DNA of 64,000 bases from Papaver somniferum. Taxonomy: Eukaryota > Streptophyta > Magnoliopsida > Ranunculales > Papaveraceae. Location of the stretch: contig NC_039362.1 of assembly GCF_003573695.1 (NCBI RefSeq), positions 198,006,585-198,070,584 on the forward strand, written 5' to 3'. The position numbers and the translations under genes are program-made. Shown piece by piece: positions 1 through 10,748 of this stretch (position 1 is its first letter; every line of letters begins with the position of its first letter). Below the pieces are notes generated by a model. That model was not told where the DNA came from. It saw only the letters and a program-made list of their open reading frames with translations, and ran no database searches.

Positions 1-457
1 AAGTGATGAACCTTCCAATTTCCAACACCAACTGATTGTTCACCATTGGCATATGAACTGACAAAATAATGAAAGGATCATGTTTTGGCAAAGAAAAGAT
101 ATAAGGTCTTTCCAGTAGAAAGGCCATGTCAATAGGTGATGCGGTTCAAGCAAGAAAAGCCAGCAGATATGTTCCAGTCTTTTGACAAGGATGAAACTAT
201 GCTTTCCCTATTTCTCAGGCTCCAAAAAACAATCTCTCTTTCTGATGGATTCCACAGACTCTCTTCCAGGTGCAGGCAGAGTGACGTCTGTTGTTGAACG
301 ATATGCAGCAAACCAAGGTTCGAAAGAGTCTGGAAGAACGAAGTAAACCAAACTTAAATTTAGGAAAAAATGAAGAAGGTACCTATAAAAAAACAAAGGC
401 TGTTTAAATAGGGCAATGCATTCATTCCAACAAAAACTAAATTCATCTAAAAACATA
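1..457 (-). pseudogene. Decayed coding remnant, unrecognised (copy 1)
   Basis: On the minus strand two overlapping open stretches (208-456 and 129-311) and a third at the window edge read like consecutive parts of one protein broken by frame changes. The segment nearest position 1 contains residues such as LLERPYIFSLPKHDPF followed by a hydrophobic stretch. No family is recognised. The same segment is intact in copy 2, where a long poly-pyrimidine tract ending in TTTTGTAG follows, as at a 3' splice site. I read this as a degenerate exon-intron remnant. A chance open frame is possible. Confidence 0.35.
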
Positions 458-887
458 CAAAATGATTGCTGAGTGTAAACCCGCTACCTGCTACCACAAT
501 ATTTAGTACTCATGAAACACACAAAGTCATGTCAAACCAGTTGTGGAAGAACATAGCCCTAGCTACTTCACAGTTTGCTCCAAACAAGAAGATAAAGAAC
601 CATGTAGACTATTATGTTCCTGTGCTGCATATCTCATGTTGCCCTATAGGGAGACCGTAAGAATTGTAAATTAACATATTCGCAATGTGGAATATTAAGT
701 TTGCACAAACAGACATTAAATTCATCATTTACATAAACTTGAGCTTCACTTCCTAAACTTGTATTGCAGTAGCTCCAAAAGATGCAATTATCTTCTAAGA
801 AGAAAAACTAAAAGTAAAGACTAGGCTGAAACTACTAAGTATTATAATAAGAGCTGTAAACACATTCATTAGCTATTGACACATTCG
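458..887. other. Gene 3' flank, no gene seen
   Basis: This stretch lies downstream of the minus-strand gene ending at 888. It is AT-rich with no supported coding frame. On the minus strand, part of 500-600 reads as a hydrophobic peptide that could belong to the neighbouring decayed remnant, but it has stops and no clear splice sites. The 3' UTR and poly(A) site of the gene should be here. No single poly(A) signal stands out. Confidence 0.4.
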
Positions 888-2953
888 CTATACCTCATTT
901 GCGTTGGATTTTATCAATCTCTGCGAGCACTTCACTTTCATCCTTATCCCACCATGTTTGCATCGGATTTCATCAATCTCTGAGAGCACTTTCCTCCTTA
1001 GTTCCATGTAGTGCTCGAAGCGAGGAGTTTTCAATTTGGACAATGTAACATAACTCTTCACTAGGATCTGTAATTAGAATAAAATAAATAAATAGTGAAT
1101 TCAGAGCATATAACAAAACAATTCGCATCCATTCTAGAAACTTTGAATTTATACCTTTATAGGAAAAGCTGACTCCAGCCCAACAAAGTTATACTTAGAA
1201 TTGCATTTCAATTCATCATGAGCATTTATAATATCTTTTATCTCCTCCTCCATCTTCTCAAAATCATTGTCCTTGCACTCTACTACTGTATAAATCCTCC
1301 GCATTTTCTCGTTCTCCTCCTCATTGAATAAGGTCTGATTGACAACGTCAGAGCTACTGATTTTAAGATTCTTCAATAAACCATGTTCACATAGTACAGT
1401 CATTTCCAGTAATCCGTCATGATCACGAACCACATGCTGAACAACCCCGACAATCTCCTTTCCAGTGTGCTCGGACAATAACTGGTCATGCTTAACATTG
1501 AATTTGGATGTACTTGTATAGGGTGAAACCAATTTAGTCAGAGATGAAAACACCTACAGTAGAAAATCATTAGCATTAGCATACAGTAGAAAAAATATAA
1601 GAAAATTTGAAGGTAAAATGGCTGGTAATTCTGATGATATGTGGGTTCAAGAAAGAAATCTTCCACAAGGTAAAGGGCTTTGGAAGGGCATTCAGAAAAA
1701 GAAACACATTGTTGAGGAGATTGTTTCGACTGTCTTAAGAAGTGTGGATACTCAATTAGGTTCCGGTGGGATAAATGGATAGAGAACATCACTTTGAAGA
1801 CTACCTTTCCAAGGTACTACAAGTTATCTACTCAATAACAAGCAAAACTGGGTGAGATATGGCTAATGGAGCATGAAATATCTTAATGAAAAAAATCCCA
1901 AATGAGGCTGAGATGACAGAGATAACTGAATTGTTCTCCTTCTTAGGCAGTCCTTTGTTGAATGATGGTGAAGATTATCCGGTTTGTGAACTCTCCACAG
2001 GATTCTCCACTAAAGCAAGAAGCAACTCAGAGCTCCAACAGTCTACCTCACAGATGTATTTGGGTGAAGCATGTACCACCAAAGGCTCAATTATTCTGTC
2101 ATAATTCTGAGCTTCATGTTACTCCTACCACGAGACATGTCAGAGTAAGGGCATCCCAATCGGAGTGAATGGGATGACCGTTTCTTCTTTAAGAGGTTTA
2201 TCTAAAAGATTTGCGATATAACTAGGCCATCATAAGTTTTCTGCTAAAATTTGGGACTATTTCCTGTAAGCTTACAATTTAAGAGAGGAGCAAAGCAGGG
2301 ACGCCTTTTTCTCCGCAGCGACTAAAGGGGTCACCACTCAGTTAGTGGCCTATGCTCATCTTTGCAAATTGCTGGGTCATATGGGTGAGTGCAATTTAGA
2401 GTAACGGCAAATTAAAATCAAAGAGCTGTAAGTGTTAGTTAAGAGTTCAATCGTCTTATGAGCAATGGAGAGCGAGTGGTTTAGAACTACCCCCTTTATT
2501 GGTCAACTCAGGCATATTGGGGGCAGTGTAGTGTAGCCTATTGTAACAGTACTAGTTTTCTTTTTTCCTTATCAAATTTTAAACTCTCTACTGAAAAAAG
2601 AATAAAAGATTTGAAGGACTTACCCATTTAACAGCTGAGAAAATTGGCTCAAAAGCAGAAGAAACGGACAACTGCAACTCCTTCTCACTGGTCAATGTAG
2701 AGTTCTTTGGTGCATCCTTCTTCAATACAGAATTTGCATCCGCGTTATCCTTCTTACTGCAGGATGAAATGTGGAAGGGCTTGTTGTTGGTGGTCATGTT
2801 TATGTTGGGAGAATTAGTAATTTGGAAGGGTTTGTTGTTGGTGATCTTGTGTATGTTGGGAAAATTGGTGAAGTGAGTTTGGGGTTTCTTGATTATTCTA
2901 TTAGGAGGATGAAAAGTTGGAGTGAACTTTAACATTGTTGTAGTCTGCTGCAT
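888..2953 (-). CDS. Three-exon plastid-type protein, unknown function (copy 1)
   Basis: Join on the minus strand: exon 1 2953-2624, exon 2 1553-1155, exon 3 1067-888, all in phase 0, about 302 aa. Donors read GTAAGT (2623-2618) and GTAT (1154-1151). Acceptors end CTGTAG and ATTACAG. Exon 1 starts with a Met followed by a Thr/Asn/Pro/Ser-rich stretch poor in acidic residues, typical of a chloroplast transit peptide, then turns acidic. Exon 2 holds a beta-rich segment (HTGKEIVGVVQHVV) and an acidic, possibly helical tail. Exon 3 contains VLSEIDEIRCKHGG. No family is recognised. Copy 1 lacks one base in exon 3 (near 946) relative to copy 2, which replaces an acidic tail with a basic one, so its C-terminus is probably mutant. 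Expression is not shown by sequence alone. Confidence 0.65.
1554..2623. other. Intron 1 with transposon debris
   Basis: A 1070-bp intron of the minus-strand gene. The plus strand within it contains LINE-like coding remnants (1642-2106). A second weak plus-strand remnant lies at about 2275-2480, reading residues such as TTQLVAYAHLCKLLGHMGE before stops. The plant-type splice borders are intact despite the insertions. Copy 2 has the same content at 31572-32641. Confidence 0.6.
1642..2106 (+). pseudogene. LINE reverse-transcriptase C-terminal fragment
   Basis: The plus strand reads KGLWKGIQKKKHIVEEIV and then, after a frame change, RWDKWIENITLKTTFP and finally residues like NPNEAEMTEITELFSFLGS. 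This order (W-K-x-I block, R/FW-D-x-W block, then N-E/D-W-E-type block) matches the region between the RT and zf-RVT domains of plant L1-type LINE ORF2 proteins. Several frameshifts and stops make it non-functional. It lies antisense in the intron of the host gene. The assignment rests on motif memory, not a search. Copy 2 carries it at about 31660-32124. Confidence 0.5.
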
Positions 2954-3230
2954 GATCGATTGACAGTAAAAAAAAACCTTAATTGAAGATTGATGACAAA
3001 AACCCTAATTAGAGAGAATGAATTAGGGTTTCTTTTACGAATGCAGAGAGAGCTCGTGGACTAATTTAGGGAGGGAGGATTTCTTTCGTTTATTTTGGGA
3101 ACGAAAGGAATTTATTTCCTTTTGGTGTTTGTGCGTGGAATTTAAGTCAGAGTTGAACTAACGGAGACGGAACGAGAATAGCTTAAAAAGGCGTTTGATT
3201 TTGACCACCCGAAGTTGAAGAGCACACTTC
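2954..3230 (-). promoter_or_regulatory. 5' flank with paired telo-box motifs
   Basis: Upstream of the start codon of the minus-strand gene lies a perfect inverted repeat, AAACCCTAATT (3000-3010) and AATTAGGGTTT (3021-3031), with a 10-base spacer. AAACCCTAA is the plant telo-box, common near transcription starts of translation and organelle-related genes. It sits about 50 bp from the ATG, so it is likely in the 5' UTR or core promoter. No clear TATA box was found. The assignment as promoter is inference. Confidence 0.4.
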
Positions 3231-3384
3231 TGCCACTCCCAAAGTAAAAATCAATCCTAAAAATCATAAGCAAATAATATGTTTCGAACAAAAAAGATTA
3301 TTATGTTTTTGAACTCATTTTGACATTGTGTTCTAGGACTATTTTATGCTTTTCGAATTAATTAAGTGGACGATGTTACAATGA

Positions 3385-3484
3385 CCGGGATTCTTCCGCG
3401 AGAGACACAAATAAGGGAGCTCCGGGGACCATCATGAGAAAACAGGGATGACAGGTTTTTGTGTCTCTCACGGGAGAATCCCGG
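3385..3484. repeat. Long hairpin (27-bp arms)
   Basis: Arms at 3385-3411 and 3458-3484 are reverse complements with two mismatches, separated by 46 bases. Each arm carries CCGGGATTCT and GAGAGACACAA. It is part of the block missing from unit B and could be a MITE end pair or a fold-back element. No target-site duplication is clear. Copy 2 has it near 33403-33502. Confidence 0.7.
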
Positions 3485-3490
3485 TAGATT

Positions 3491-3596
3491 CCTCCGGTAA
3501 ACCTATCATTATTGTTAATTAAGCATAAAAATAAGTTTTAGGGGATTCTCCCGGTAAACCTATCATTATTGTTAATTAAGTCTAAAAGCAAGTTTT
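3491..3596. repeat. Two-unit tandem repeat (~54 bp)
   Basis: Two imperfect units share CCGGTAAACCTATCATTATT followed by GTTAATTAAG and an A-rich tail ending AAGTTTTA. They follow the hairpin directly. TTAATTAAG also borders the left side of the extra block, so recombination between such short repeats could have removed the block from unit B. Confidence 0.7.
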
Positions 3597-5064
3597 AAAA
3601 TAGTGTCCAAAGTTCAAAACACCCTCTTAGGCAATCATGTGCCTGGGATTTTCTGTAGAAAATAAATTTAAGAGAGATTTGGATACATAAGTACTTTTCT
3701 AAAAATAGAAGTCAGAACCAAAAGTTGGAAGAGAAAACGTTTCGTTTCAGACAAAGTTAATTCTTTTATTTTTAGAAGTCAATTCAGAAATTGTGTACCC
3801 AAACTAATTTCTGACGTTTTTACCATCCAAAAGTCGAAAAAAAAACTTCTTGAATGGTATCTCAGGAAATTTTTAAAGAGGAAAAGACCTTGAGCATGTT
3901 TGTTAGGGTCTAGGGAGAATGGACAATAAATTCCTGATTGTATTATCCAAAGAGTCTTTTTTCCTTAAGACATGAAACTCTTCATACGATAATGGACGCT
4001 TCTCTTAGGATACAAATAGTGTCCGCAATGTAAATATAACATATGAATATCACCAGTATCCCCAGTATCAATTGCAATTTCCGCAACGACAAACTCTTTG
4101 AACGAAACCCTCAAATTTTAAGTTTAATTTTCATAATGTTAATGTTTGTTGTGTCGAAGCTCATATTGCAAGCACTCGAGAATATATTCTCAAAACAAAT
4201 GGGGTATATTTGTATCAAAAAGTATCTATGGACTGCCACTCCAAAAGTAAAAATCAATCCCAAAAATCATAAGCAAATAATTTTCTTCCAACAAAAAAGA
4301 TTATTATGTTTTTCGAACTCATTCTGAGATTGTGTTCTCGGACTATTTTATGCTTTTCGAATTAATTAAGTCTTAAATAGTGTCCAGAGTTCCAAATACC
4401 CTCTTAGGCGATCATGTGCCTGGGTTTTCTATAAAAAATAGATTTAAGAGGGGTTTGGGTACATAAGTGTTTTTTTGAAAATAGAAGTCAGAAACTGTTA
4501 GAGCATTGCTCGGTCGAACTCACATGTGTTTCTATCTCAAGCATGTTTGTCAATGTTAGTGATCAAAACTATAAGTCTTGATTTCTAGCCTATTATAGCT
4601 AAGTCTTGGACTAGGATAGAAAGTGTAGTTGAGCTCAAGAATTCCATGGAAATTATCATACAAGACGAAGGACTACTCAAGGAACTAGTGGATCTTCATC
4701 GACTAAAAGGTATGTGGAGACTTGAACTTATCTATCACTCAAAAATCTATCTACACTATCTCCTATTTTGAGACAAAAGTCGTTTTGCTATATAGACTTT
4801 GATTATACACATTTCCTATTTCGAGCCGAGTTTAACTCGCCTATCTATTTCTCGAAATATATGTTGGTAAGCTTTTTCTTTGGCCAAGTTCATCTTTACC
4901 TAGTGACGAAAGTCATGACACGTTTCAATCACTTTGAAAATTGCTTACTTTGACGAAATGTCCTCTAAGAATGTTTCAATGGTTGAAATGAGAGTTTAGA
5001 TTAAATAACCAATGATGGATATAAGCATTGTATGGAAACACATATATGTATAAGTCCTTTTTCC

Positions 5065-5245
5065 TTGAACCGAAGTTTGCGAACTTTGTTGATCAAGAGA
5101 ACCGGAACAAGAGTCGTGAACTCAGTCCGCGAACCCAGTCCGCGGACTGGCAGAAGTTCTCGACCCGAGAAAATCTGCTGAGTTTGAGAACTCCTTCCGA
5201 GAGCTTAAGTTCGCGAACTAAGTCTGCGAACTTAAGCTGGTTATA
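5065..5245 (+). repeat. LTR U3 motif array, GTTCGCGAAC type
   Basis: Short near-palindromic motifs recur here: AGTTTGCGAACTTT, CAGTCCGCGAAC, CAGTCCGCGGACTGG, AAGTTCGCGAACTAAG and GTCTGCGAACTTAAG. They lie several hundred bases upstream of the TATA box. The matching LTR of element 1 has the same class at 17700-17870 on the other strand. Copy 2 has lost one 13-base unit here, so the array changes length quickly. Confidence 0.7.
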
Positions 5246-5686
5246 TCTAAAGACGATTTTTTGTGAACTTATTTATATTAACTAAGGAATGCTAAATGCA
5301 AACCGTGGCTATATAATTCATGAACCGATTCGAGTCGTTTTTGCTTCGATTGTGTCTTGTGTAGTTACATAAGATTTTCTTGCAATTGGACAACTCTCTA
5401 ACTAGTTCATTTGAGCCATTTGAACTAGTTATGGTGAAGAAGAACATGATATGAAAGTGCTCATGTGGATAAACATTGGTTAACTATTGTTGAACCAACA
5501 AATGTTCATGTTTGGGTACGGTTACATAAACCCAAAATAGTACATTTCATTTGTGTATAACAAGCTAAGTTTTCGATCTAACGGTTCAAAGATATTAGCT
5601 TAAGTCTAATCAGGTTTTTATCTAACGGTGAATATTGAATGCTTTGTTAACAAGCTAACATTAATTGCAACCCCTGATTTGAAGAC

Positions 5687-5693
5687 TATATAA
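5687..5693 (+). promoter_or_regulatory. LTR TATA box
   Basis: TATATAA in the context GACTATATAAGGGAG, at the same place in all family LTRs in this window: 17229-17235 (minus), 22808-22814 (minus), 35693-35699, 47222-47228 (minus), 53572-53578 (minus), 62870-62876. The left LTR of element 1 has a changed version (CTAATATAGTC near 11751). Conservation at one LTR position supports a promoter role. Confidence 0.7.
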
Positions 5694-7352
5694 GGGAGAA
5701 CTCTAGCAACTGGGAAACCTAATCCCCACACCTTCTGTGTGATACTAGTTGTATTAGATAGAGTCGATTCTCCTTTTGTTTCTTCTTAAAAACCAGGTTA
5801 ACGACTTAAATACTTCATTGGGATTGTGAAGCCATACCGATACTACTTTCTCAAAGTTGTGTGATTTGATCTTGCATCTTCTATCGTTTTGAGTACAATC
5901 GTAACGATTGGCTTGAGATCTTTATCTCCGATAGGCAAGATAAAAAAGTAGTCACAAACATCTTTGTCTCATCGTTTGTGATTCCACATTATCTTCTTTC
6001 GCTGCATCGGTTAAGATTATTGTGAGGTGATTGATAATACTAGGCTGTTCTTCGGGAATATAAGTCCGGGTTGTCAATTGGTTCATGTTCACCTTGATTT
6101 ATCAAAAGATGGAACAAAACTTGTGGGTTTATCTGTGGGAGACAGATCTATCTATTATGTAGACTTTTCTGTATGATACAGATTTGTTTATTAAAGTCTT
6201 CGACTTTGGGTCGTAGAAACTCTTAATTGTGGGTGAGATCAGCTAAGGGAATCAAGTACGTAGCATCCTGCTGGGATCAGAGGCGTAGGAGCATAACTAT
6301 ACCTTGGATCAGTGTGAGATTGATTGGGACTCTACTACAGTTCATACCGAAGTTAGTTTGTAGTAGGCTAGTGTCTGTAGTGGCTTAATACAGTGTGGTG
6401 TTCAATCTGGACTAGGTCCCGGGGTTTTTCTACATTTGCGTTTTCCTCGTTAACAAAATTTCTGGTGTCTTTATTATTTCTATTCCGCATTATATTTTGT
6501 TATATAATTGAAATATCACAGGTTGTGTGTCGTATCGATCAATTATGAAATCCAACTTTGGTTGTTGATTGGAAATTGATTGATCATTGGATATTGGTCT
6601 TTGGTACCATCCAAGTTTATTATCCTTGTATTTGATAAAGACTCGCAAATTCTTATTTGCTTGAGTAAAGATCAAATCAAGTGAGAGAGATATTAACTCC
6701 TCAATATACTTTTCTCTAGATTGAGTCTGACTGTCTAGTTGATTCTCTAGAAAGTATATTGGAGTTTTTCCATACAGATTGCTAAGCGAAATATTGGGTG
6801 TGGTTGTTGTACCCCCACTTTTTCAGAACCCACAGTTGGAAGAGAAAACATTTCGCTTCAGAAAAAGTTAATTTTTTATTTTTGGAAGTCAATTCAGAAA
6901 TTGAGTACCCAAACTAACTTATGATATTTTTACTTCTAAAAATCGGAAAAAAAAAACTTCTTAAATGATATCTCAAGAGATTTTCAATGAGTAAAAGACC
7001 TTGAGCATGTTTGTTAGGCTCTAGGGAGAATGGATAATAAAACTCCTGATTGTATTATCTGAGGAGTCTTTTCTCCTTAAGATATGAAACTCATCATACG
7101 ATAATGGACGTTTCTCTTAGGATATAAATAGTATTCTCAATGTAAATGTAACACATGAATACCACAGGTATCCCCAGTATCAAATGCAATTTCCACAACG
7201 ATAAACTCTTTGAACGAAACCCTCAAATTTTAAGTTTAAGTTTTATAATGTTAATGCTTGTTGTGTCGAATCTCAGATTGCAAGCACTCAAGCATTTAGT
7301 TTCAAAAAAAGTGGGGGCATATTTGTATCAAAAAGTATCTATGGACCGCCAA

Positions 7353-8017
7353 AAAAACCCGTCTAAAAACCATCTCTCACATTTTCTCACATGGTAGGGA
7401 CCAAAAGTTGCCCTGTTAATCTCCAAAGGGGATGGGACCCGCCCTCATGTGAGAGGGCAGTTTTTACATTGTTTTTTACGGTAGTCTGTAGAGAACCACT
7501 TTATTTGTATTCCTAAAAAAGCAGTCGTAAATAGATTTTAATTTATTATTGCTACAGGGGAGAACTAACAAACAAATCAAAAGTAAACCAGATATTGCTA
7601 TCACCTTAGAGAAGAGCAGTACACGAAGAAAACAAATTCCTATACCATATTCACCAGTTTGAAGTATGGACAGATAAAGAAAGTTTAGTTAAGGAATGAG
7701 CTCCTCATTTTGGATAAAAGCGTAGTCAATATAATCAAATTTCTCCAAGTCTTAGATTTTTATGAACTTATATTCAGGCTGCCAAGGGTATTATTTATTG
7801 AATCCATTTAAGAAATTAATCACCATTAGAGCATCATTTTCTAATATAATCTTTCATAGACCAGTTTATGAAGTAAGGGAGAAACCAAAAATGACGTCAG
7901 CAACTTCAATTTCGACACGGTTTATAGCAGCTAAGGCCCTAAGGGGACGGAAGACACACCTTTGACGATATAGTTGCATTCATTTACAACTGCTGAAGTA
8001 GCAAATATATTATATTA
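7353..8017. other. Intergenic, weak hairpin only
   Basis: No gene is supported. About 7363-7410 and 7424-7470 are partly complementary, with CTCTCACAT on one side and ATGTGAGAGGGC on the other, suggesting a decayed MITE. An open frame at 7762-7965 contains GYYLLNPFKKLI, which faintly resembles the post-integrase part of copia proteins, but it is too short and isolated to call. Confidence 0.35.
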
Positions 8018-8309
8018 TTAGAGCACTGCTCGGTTGAACTCAACAAGCATTGGTATGTTAAATCGGTTGTCATTTTAGCTACAAAACTCGAGGTTGGTTT
8101 TGTATTAAATTACTGAAGTCAACTTCGTTATTTTAGACTAGGAATTCTAGATATATTGAAAAAACTCATAAAAATATGAAAAACCTGAAGACGTATCGAC
8201 AACAAAGAACTCGTCATCCTTCTGTTCGAGCTTAGTAATACTGAAAGACGAGGGTACCCAAATACACCATATTCTTTTAATTTAACCACATATAAGTCCT
8301 CTACCGAAT

Positions 8310-8468
8310 GTGATCGTCTATGGACAGAGTTGAGACAATACAGCGGATTCGGTTCACACTTCGTGTGATAGTCTATGGATACGAGATCGGGACAATACAA
8401 CAACAAGGTCACGTGTGTGACTGACAATGGAGACAAGATCGAGACGGTACGACAACAAAGTGTGCACT
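8310..8468. repeat. Three-unit tandem repeat (~53 bp)
   Basis: Units start at 8310, 8365 and 8417 and share GTGATnGTCTATGGA, GAGATCGGGACAATAC-like and CAACAA blocks. They lie between the plus and minus LTR-B fragments. Copy 2 has them at about 38316-38474. Confidence 0.65.
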
Positions 8469-10063
8469 TGATAATAGGTTCGGTAATAACCGAAAATCTA
8501 TAGGATCAATATCAAGTGTTACGGAATTAACGTACAAGTGAAATTTACTTTAATTACAACAAAATAGTTATAATGCGGAATAGTAAAGTAAATGGCATAT
8601 CAAGATTTTGTTAACGAGGAAACCGCAAATGCAGAAAACCCCGGGACCGAGTCCAGCTTTGAATACTCCATGAATTAATCCGTTATACAAAATTTAATAC
8701 CAACTTCGTATTTTTGAGACCAAGTAGACTACCCCTAGATACTTAGTTCCCTCAGTATCCCTGTGTCTTCGATTTCAAGAGTCACGCATGTGAATGGTAA
8801 GTCCTTTGAACCATATTCCAAACAGCAAAGGAAGAATTTGTTTGATAACCACTCTAATCAATCTTGCTAGAAGATTTTAATGAGTCATTGACAAAGGCTC
8901 TTATGTTTAATCTATTACACTCCCTTTTCTGGTTAGATCAATCTAAATATTGAATACCGAAATAATCAATTTCTAGATTCGCAATCAATCAATATAGATC
9001 TCAAAGAGAAACTATAAAGTGATGTTGATCTCGCACAACTAATCAATCAAGTTTATCAAAGATAAACCGATTTCATTTGGATCCCATACGATCAAGGTTT
9101 GTGCACTAAATCTACAAGATACGAAAACTAATAAGAATTCTTCTTCGTCTTCAAATCTTCCATTGCCTTCAAATACCTGCACAACAATACTTGAATCCTC
9201 TTGTGATCAATCGCGCACAGAATGGGGTATGTTAACAATGGATTATCACAAGATGTCTTTAGATCGGAAGATGGTTTTAAAGATCCCGTCAATACTTTGA
9301 TCTAGTTTGAGTGAATCTTATATCAGAGGAGAAGATTCTCAAGAATTAAAAATCTAGGTGCAATCAAAGTTACAACAAACTTTAGTCAACCAAATCAATA
9401 ATCAAAAACTAATAACACTGCAAATATCTAGTTTCCCACCAATGGTACTCGAAAAGCTTATAGATCCCACAGAAGTCTTTAAACGAGCGACCGTAAGAGA
9501 TTTCACCTAATTAGGGTACTTTTCTCACGAATAGACGGCTCCACCAGAAACTACAAGAAATGAAGTTTTCCTGGCTCCTAGGATAGTTTGCAGGAAATGC
9601 AAACTCAAGTATTTACAGACCAAGGTTGTTTGGACAACAAGGAAATTCTAAAACCGAAAATATTCTCATGATATGCATTAAAGTACCTAAATTCGGTTTT
9701 CATATTTCCAATAAATGTTATCCAACATTTCTGAAAACTCTCATAGAAAAACTTCTGTTATTAGTCTAGCACATTAACTAATAATATTTTCCATAGGATA
9801 TGATTTAATTGCTGGTAATTAAAACATATATGATGAAAATCATAATTAAATGCTTTTCACTTTTTCGGACCAGGGATCACCTTGAGTATCAAGTAATATC
9901 TTTGAACAATAAATGATAAGAGTTATGTACATGTTCAAATATGTCGACATCAGAAGTTTCTTGGAATACCCTAATTCTAAGCTTCACACAAACTTACAAA
10001 GATATGTGAATATTGGAAACTCGGTTTTTTGTTGGGATAGGTTTTACCAAACTCACAATGTAA

Positions 10064-10392
10064 GTTGTGATCGGTTATACCATGTTTCCCAAACCAGCTT
10101 GTGACTGGTTACACCTTGCTTCCCAGAGGCAGCTTGTGATCGGTTACACCTTACTTGATGAGTTAGCTTGTGATCGGTTACACCTTGCTTCGCAAAGGTA
10201 GCTTGTGATCAGTTATAACTAACTTTCCAATTCATATTGTGACAGGTTATACCTTGGTTCCCAAAGTAACTTATGTCCGGTTAAAACTTCCATTATAATA
10301 TAGCTTGTGATCGGTTATACCTTGATTTAAAATGTAGCTCATGACCGATTACAACTATCTATATTATATAGGCTAAGACCAGTTATACCTCA
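10064..10392. repeat. Minisatellite array in LTR-B (~40-bp unit, 8-9 units)
   Basis: The core AGCTTGTGATCGGTTACACC recurs with drift, with spacers like TTGCTTCCCAAAGGT. Central units are best conserved, and units near 10360 are strongly diverged. It sits in the LTR-B body where the other LTR families carry their own motif arrays. Copy 2 has it at 40071-40400. It is not a CRISPR array: units diverge throughout and there are no unique spacers. Confidence 0.85.
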
Positions 10393-10748
10393 AGTCTCAA
10401 AAGAGTTAAGATATGTTCTACCAAAGTCATCTTCCATTGGTCATCCAAAAGATATTCAAAGAATAGCAAGACCAATCATGATTTCCCTTTCGATTATGAA
10501 AACAAGTTCATACATCTACTTCCTTAAACTCATGTAAAGATACATGTTTTCTAGGATGAACTCACACATATATAATGCACTCATAATCAAATAAATAGAT
10601 TATCTCGATGTCATATTTACGAAGTTCCAAAAGATAAGCGTTTATACTTCGTAATATGTTTTCCTTGACACTTTGATCATACTATTAAGACCAAGTCTCA
10701 CCACTAGAGTATTATATACAATATATACAGCTTCACATGTTATGTTTT

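Larger units (their letters stand above)
3231..4233. repeat. Local direct repeat, unit A (copy 1)
   Basis: Unit A (about 1.0 kb) begins with TGCCACTCCCAAAGTAAAAA and ends before the near-identical start of unit B at 4234. Shared blocks include the AATTAATTAAG region, AGTTGGAAGAGAAAAC, and the CACCAGTATCCCCAGTATCA block. No gene is supported: the open frame at 4043-4327 lies in repeated AT-rich DNA and has no domain. Unit A has about 220 extra bases (3366-3596) not present in B, which include a long hairpin and a 55-bp tandem repeat. Confidence 0.8.
4496..6825 (+). mobile_element. Solo LTR, copia-type family 1 (copy 1)
   Basis: A 2330-bp sequence starts TGTTAGAGCATTGCTCGG and ends GTACCCCCACTTTTTCA, the reverse complements of the ends seen on the LTRs of element 1. 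It is flanked by GAAAC (4491-4495) and GAACC (6826-6830), a 5-bp target duplication with one mismatch. No PBS, internal region or second LTR adjoins it, so it is a solo LTR produced by LTR-LTR recombination. It interrupts local repeat unit B. The TATA box at 5687-5693 divides a ~1.2-kb U3 from a ~1.1-kb R/U5. A palindromic motif array lies at about 5065-5245. Confidence 0.9.
4234..7352. repeat. Local direct repeat, unit B, split by solo LTR (copy 1)
   Basis: Unit B is the diverged partner of 3231-4233. Homology is 4234-4495 plus 6826-7352 once the 2330-bp LTR is removed. It ends with GTATCAAAAAGTATCTATGG followed by CCGCC, where unit A continues TGCC. Divergence between A and B is clearly higher than between the 30-kb copies, so this duplication is older. 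Copy 2 has the same arrangement from 34253. Confidence 0.75.
8018..10748. mobile_element. LTR-B family fragments, two orientations (copy 1)
   Basis: Starting at 8018, TTAGAGCACTGCTCGGTTGAAC resembles an LTR start in plus orientation and runs to about 8290. From about 8480 to 10748 the sequence is related to the minus-strand reading of the other LTRs, including GTTAACGAGGAAACCGCAAA and a GGGACCGAGTCCAG block. The matching 5' end of this minus LTR lies at 18466-18760, on the far side of element 1, so element 1 is nested in it. No coding frame is supported: the open frame at 8128-8436 overlaps a tandem repeat. Confidence 0.6.

Noticed and set aside
3000..3031. Interstitial telomere repeats
   Set aside because: Only two single AAACCCTAA motifs in inverted orientation, not a tandem telomeric tract.
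7762..7965. Copia integrase-like peptide (GYYLLNPFKKLI)
   Set aside because: The resemblance is limited to about 12 residues with no neighbouring pol motifs. Too weak to call.
10064..10392. Possible CRISPR-like array
   Set aside because: Repeat units diverge along their whole length, spacers are not unique, and the setting is a plant LTR. It is a minisatellite.
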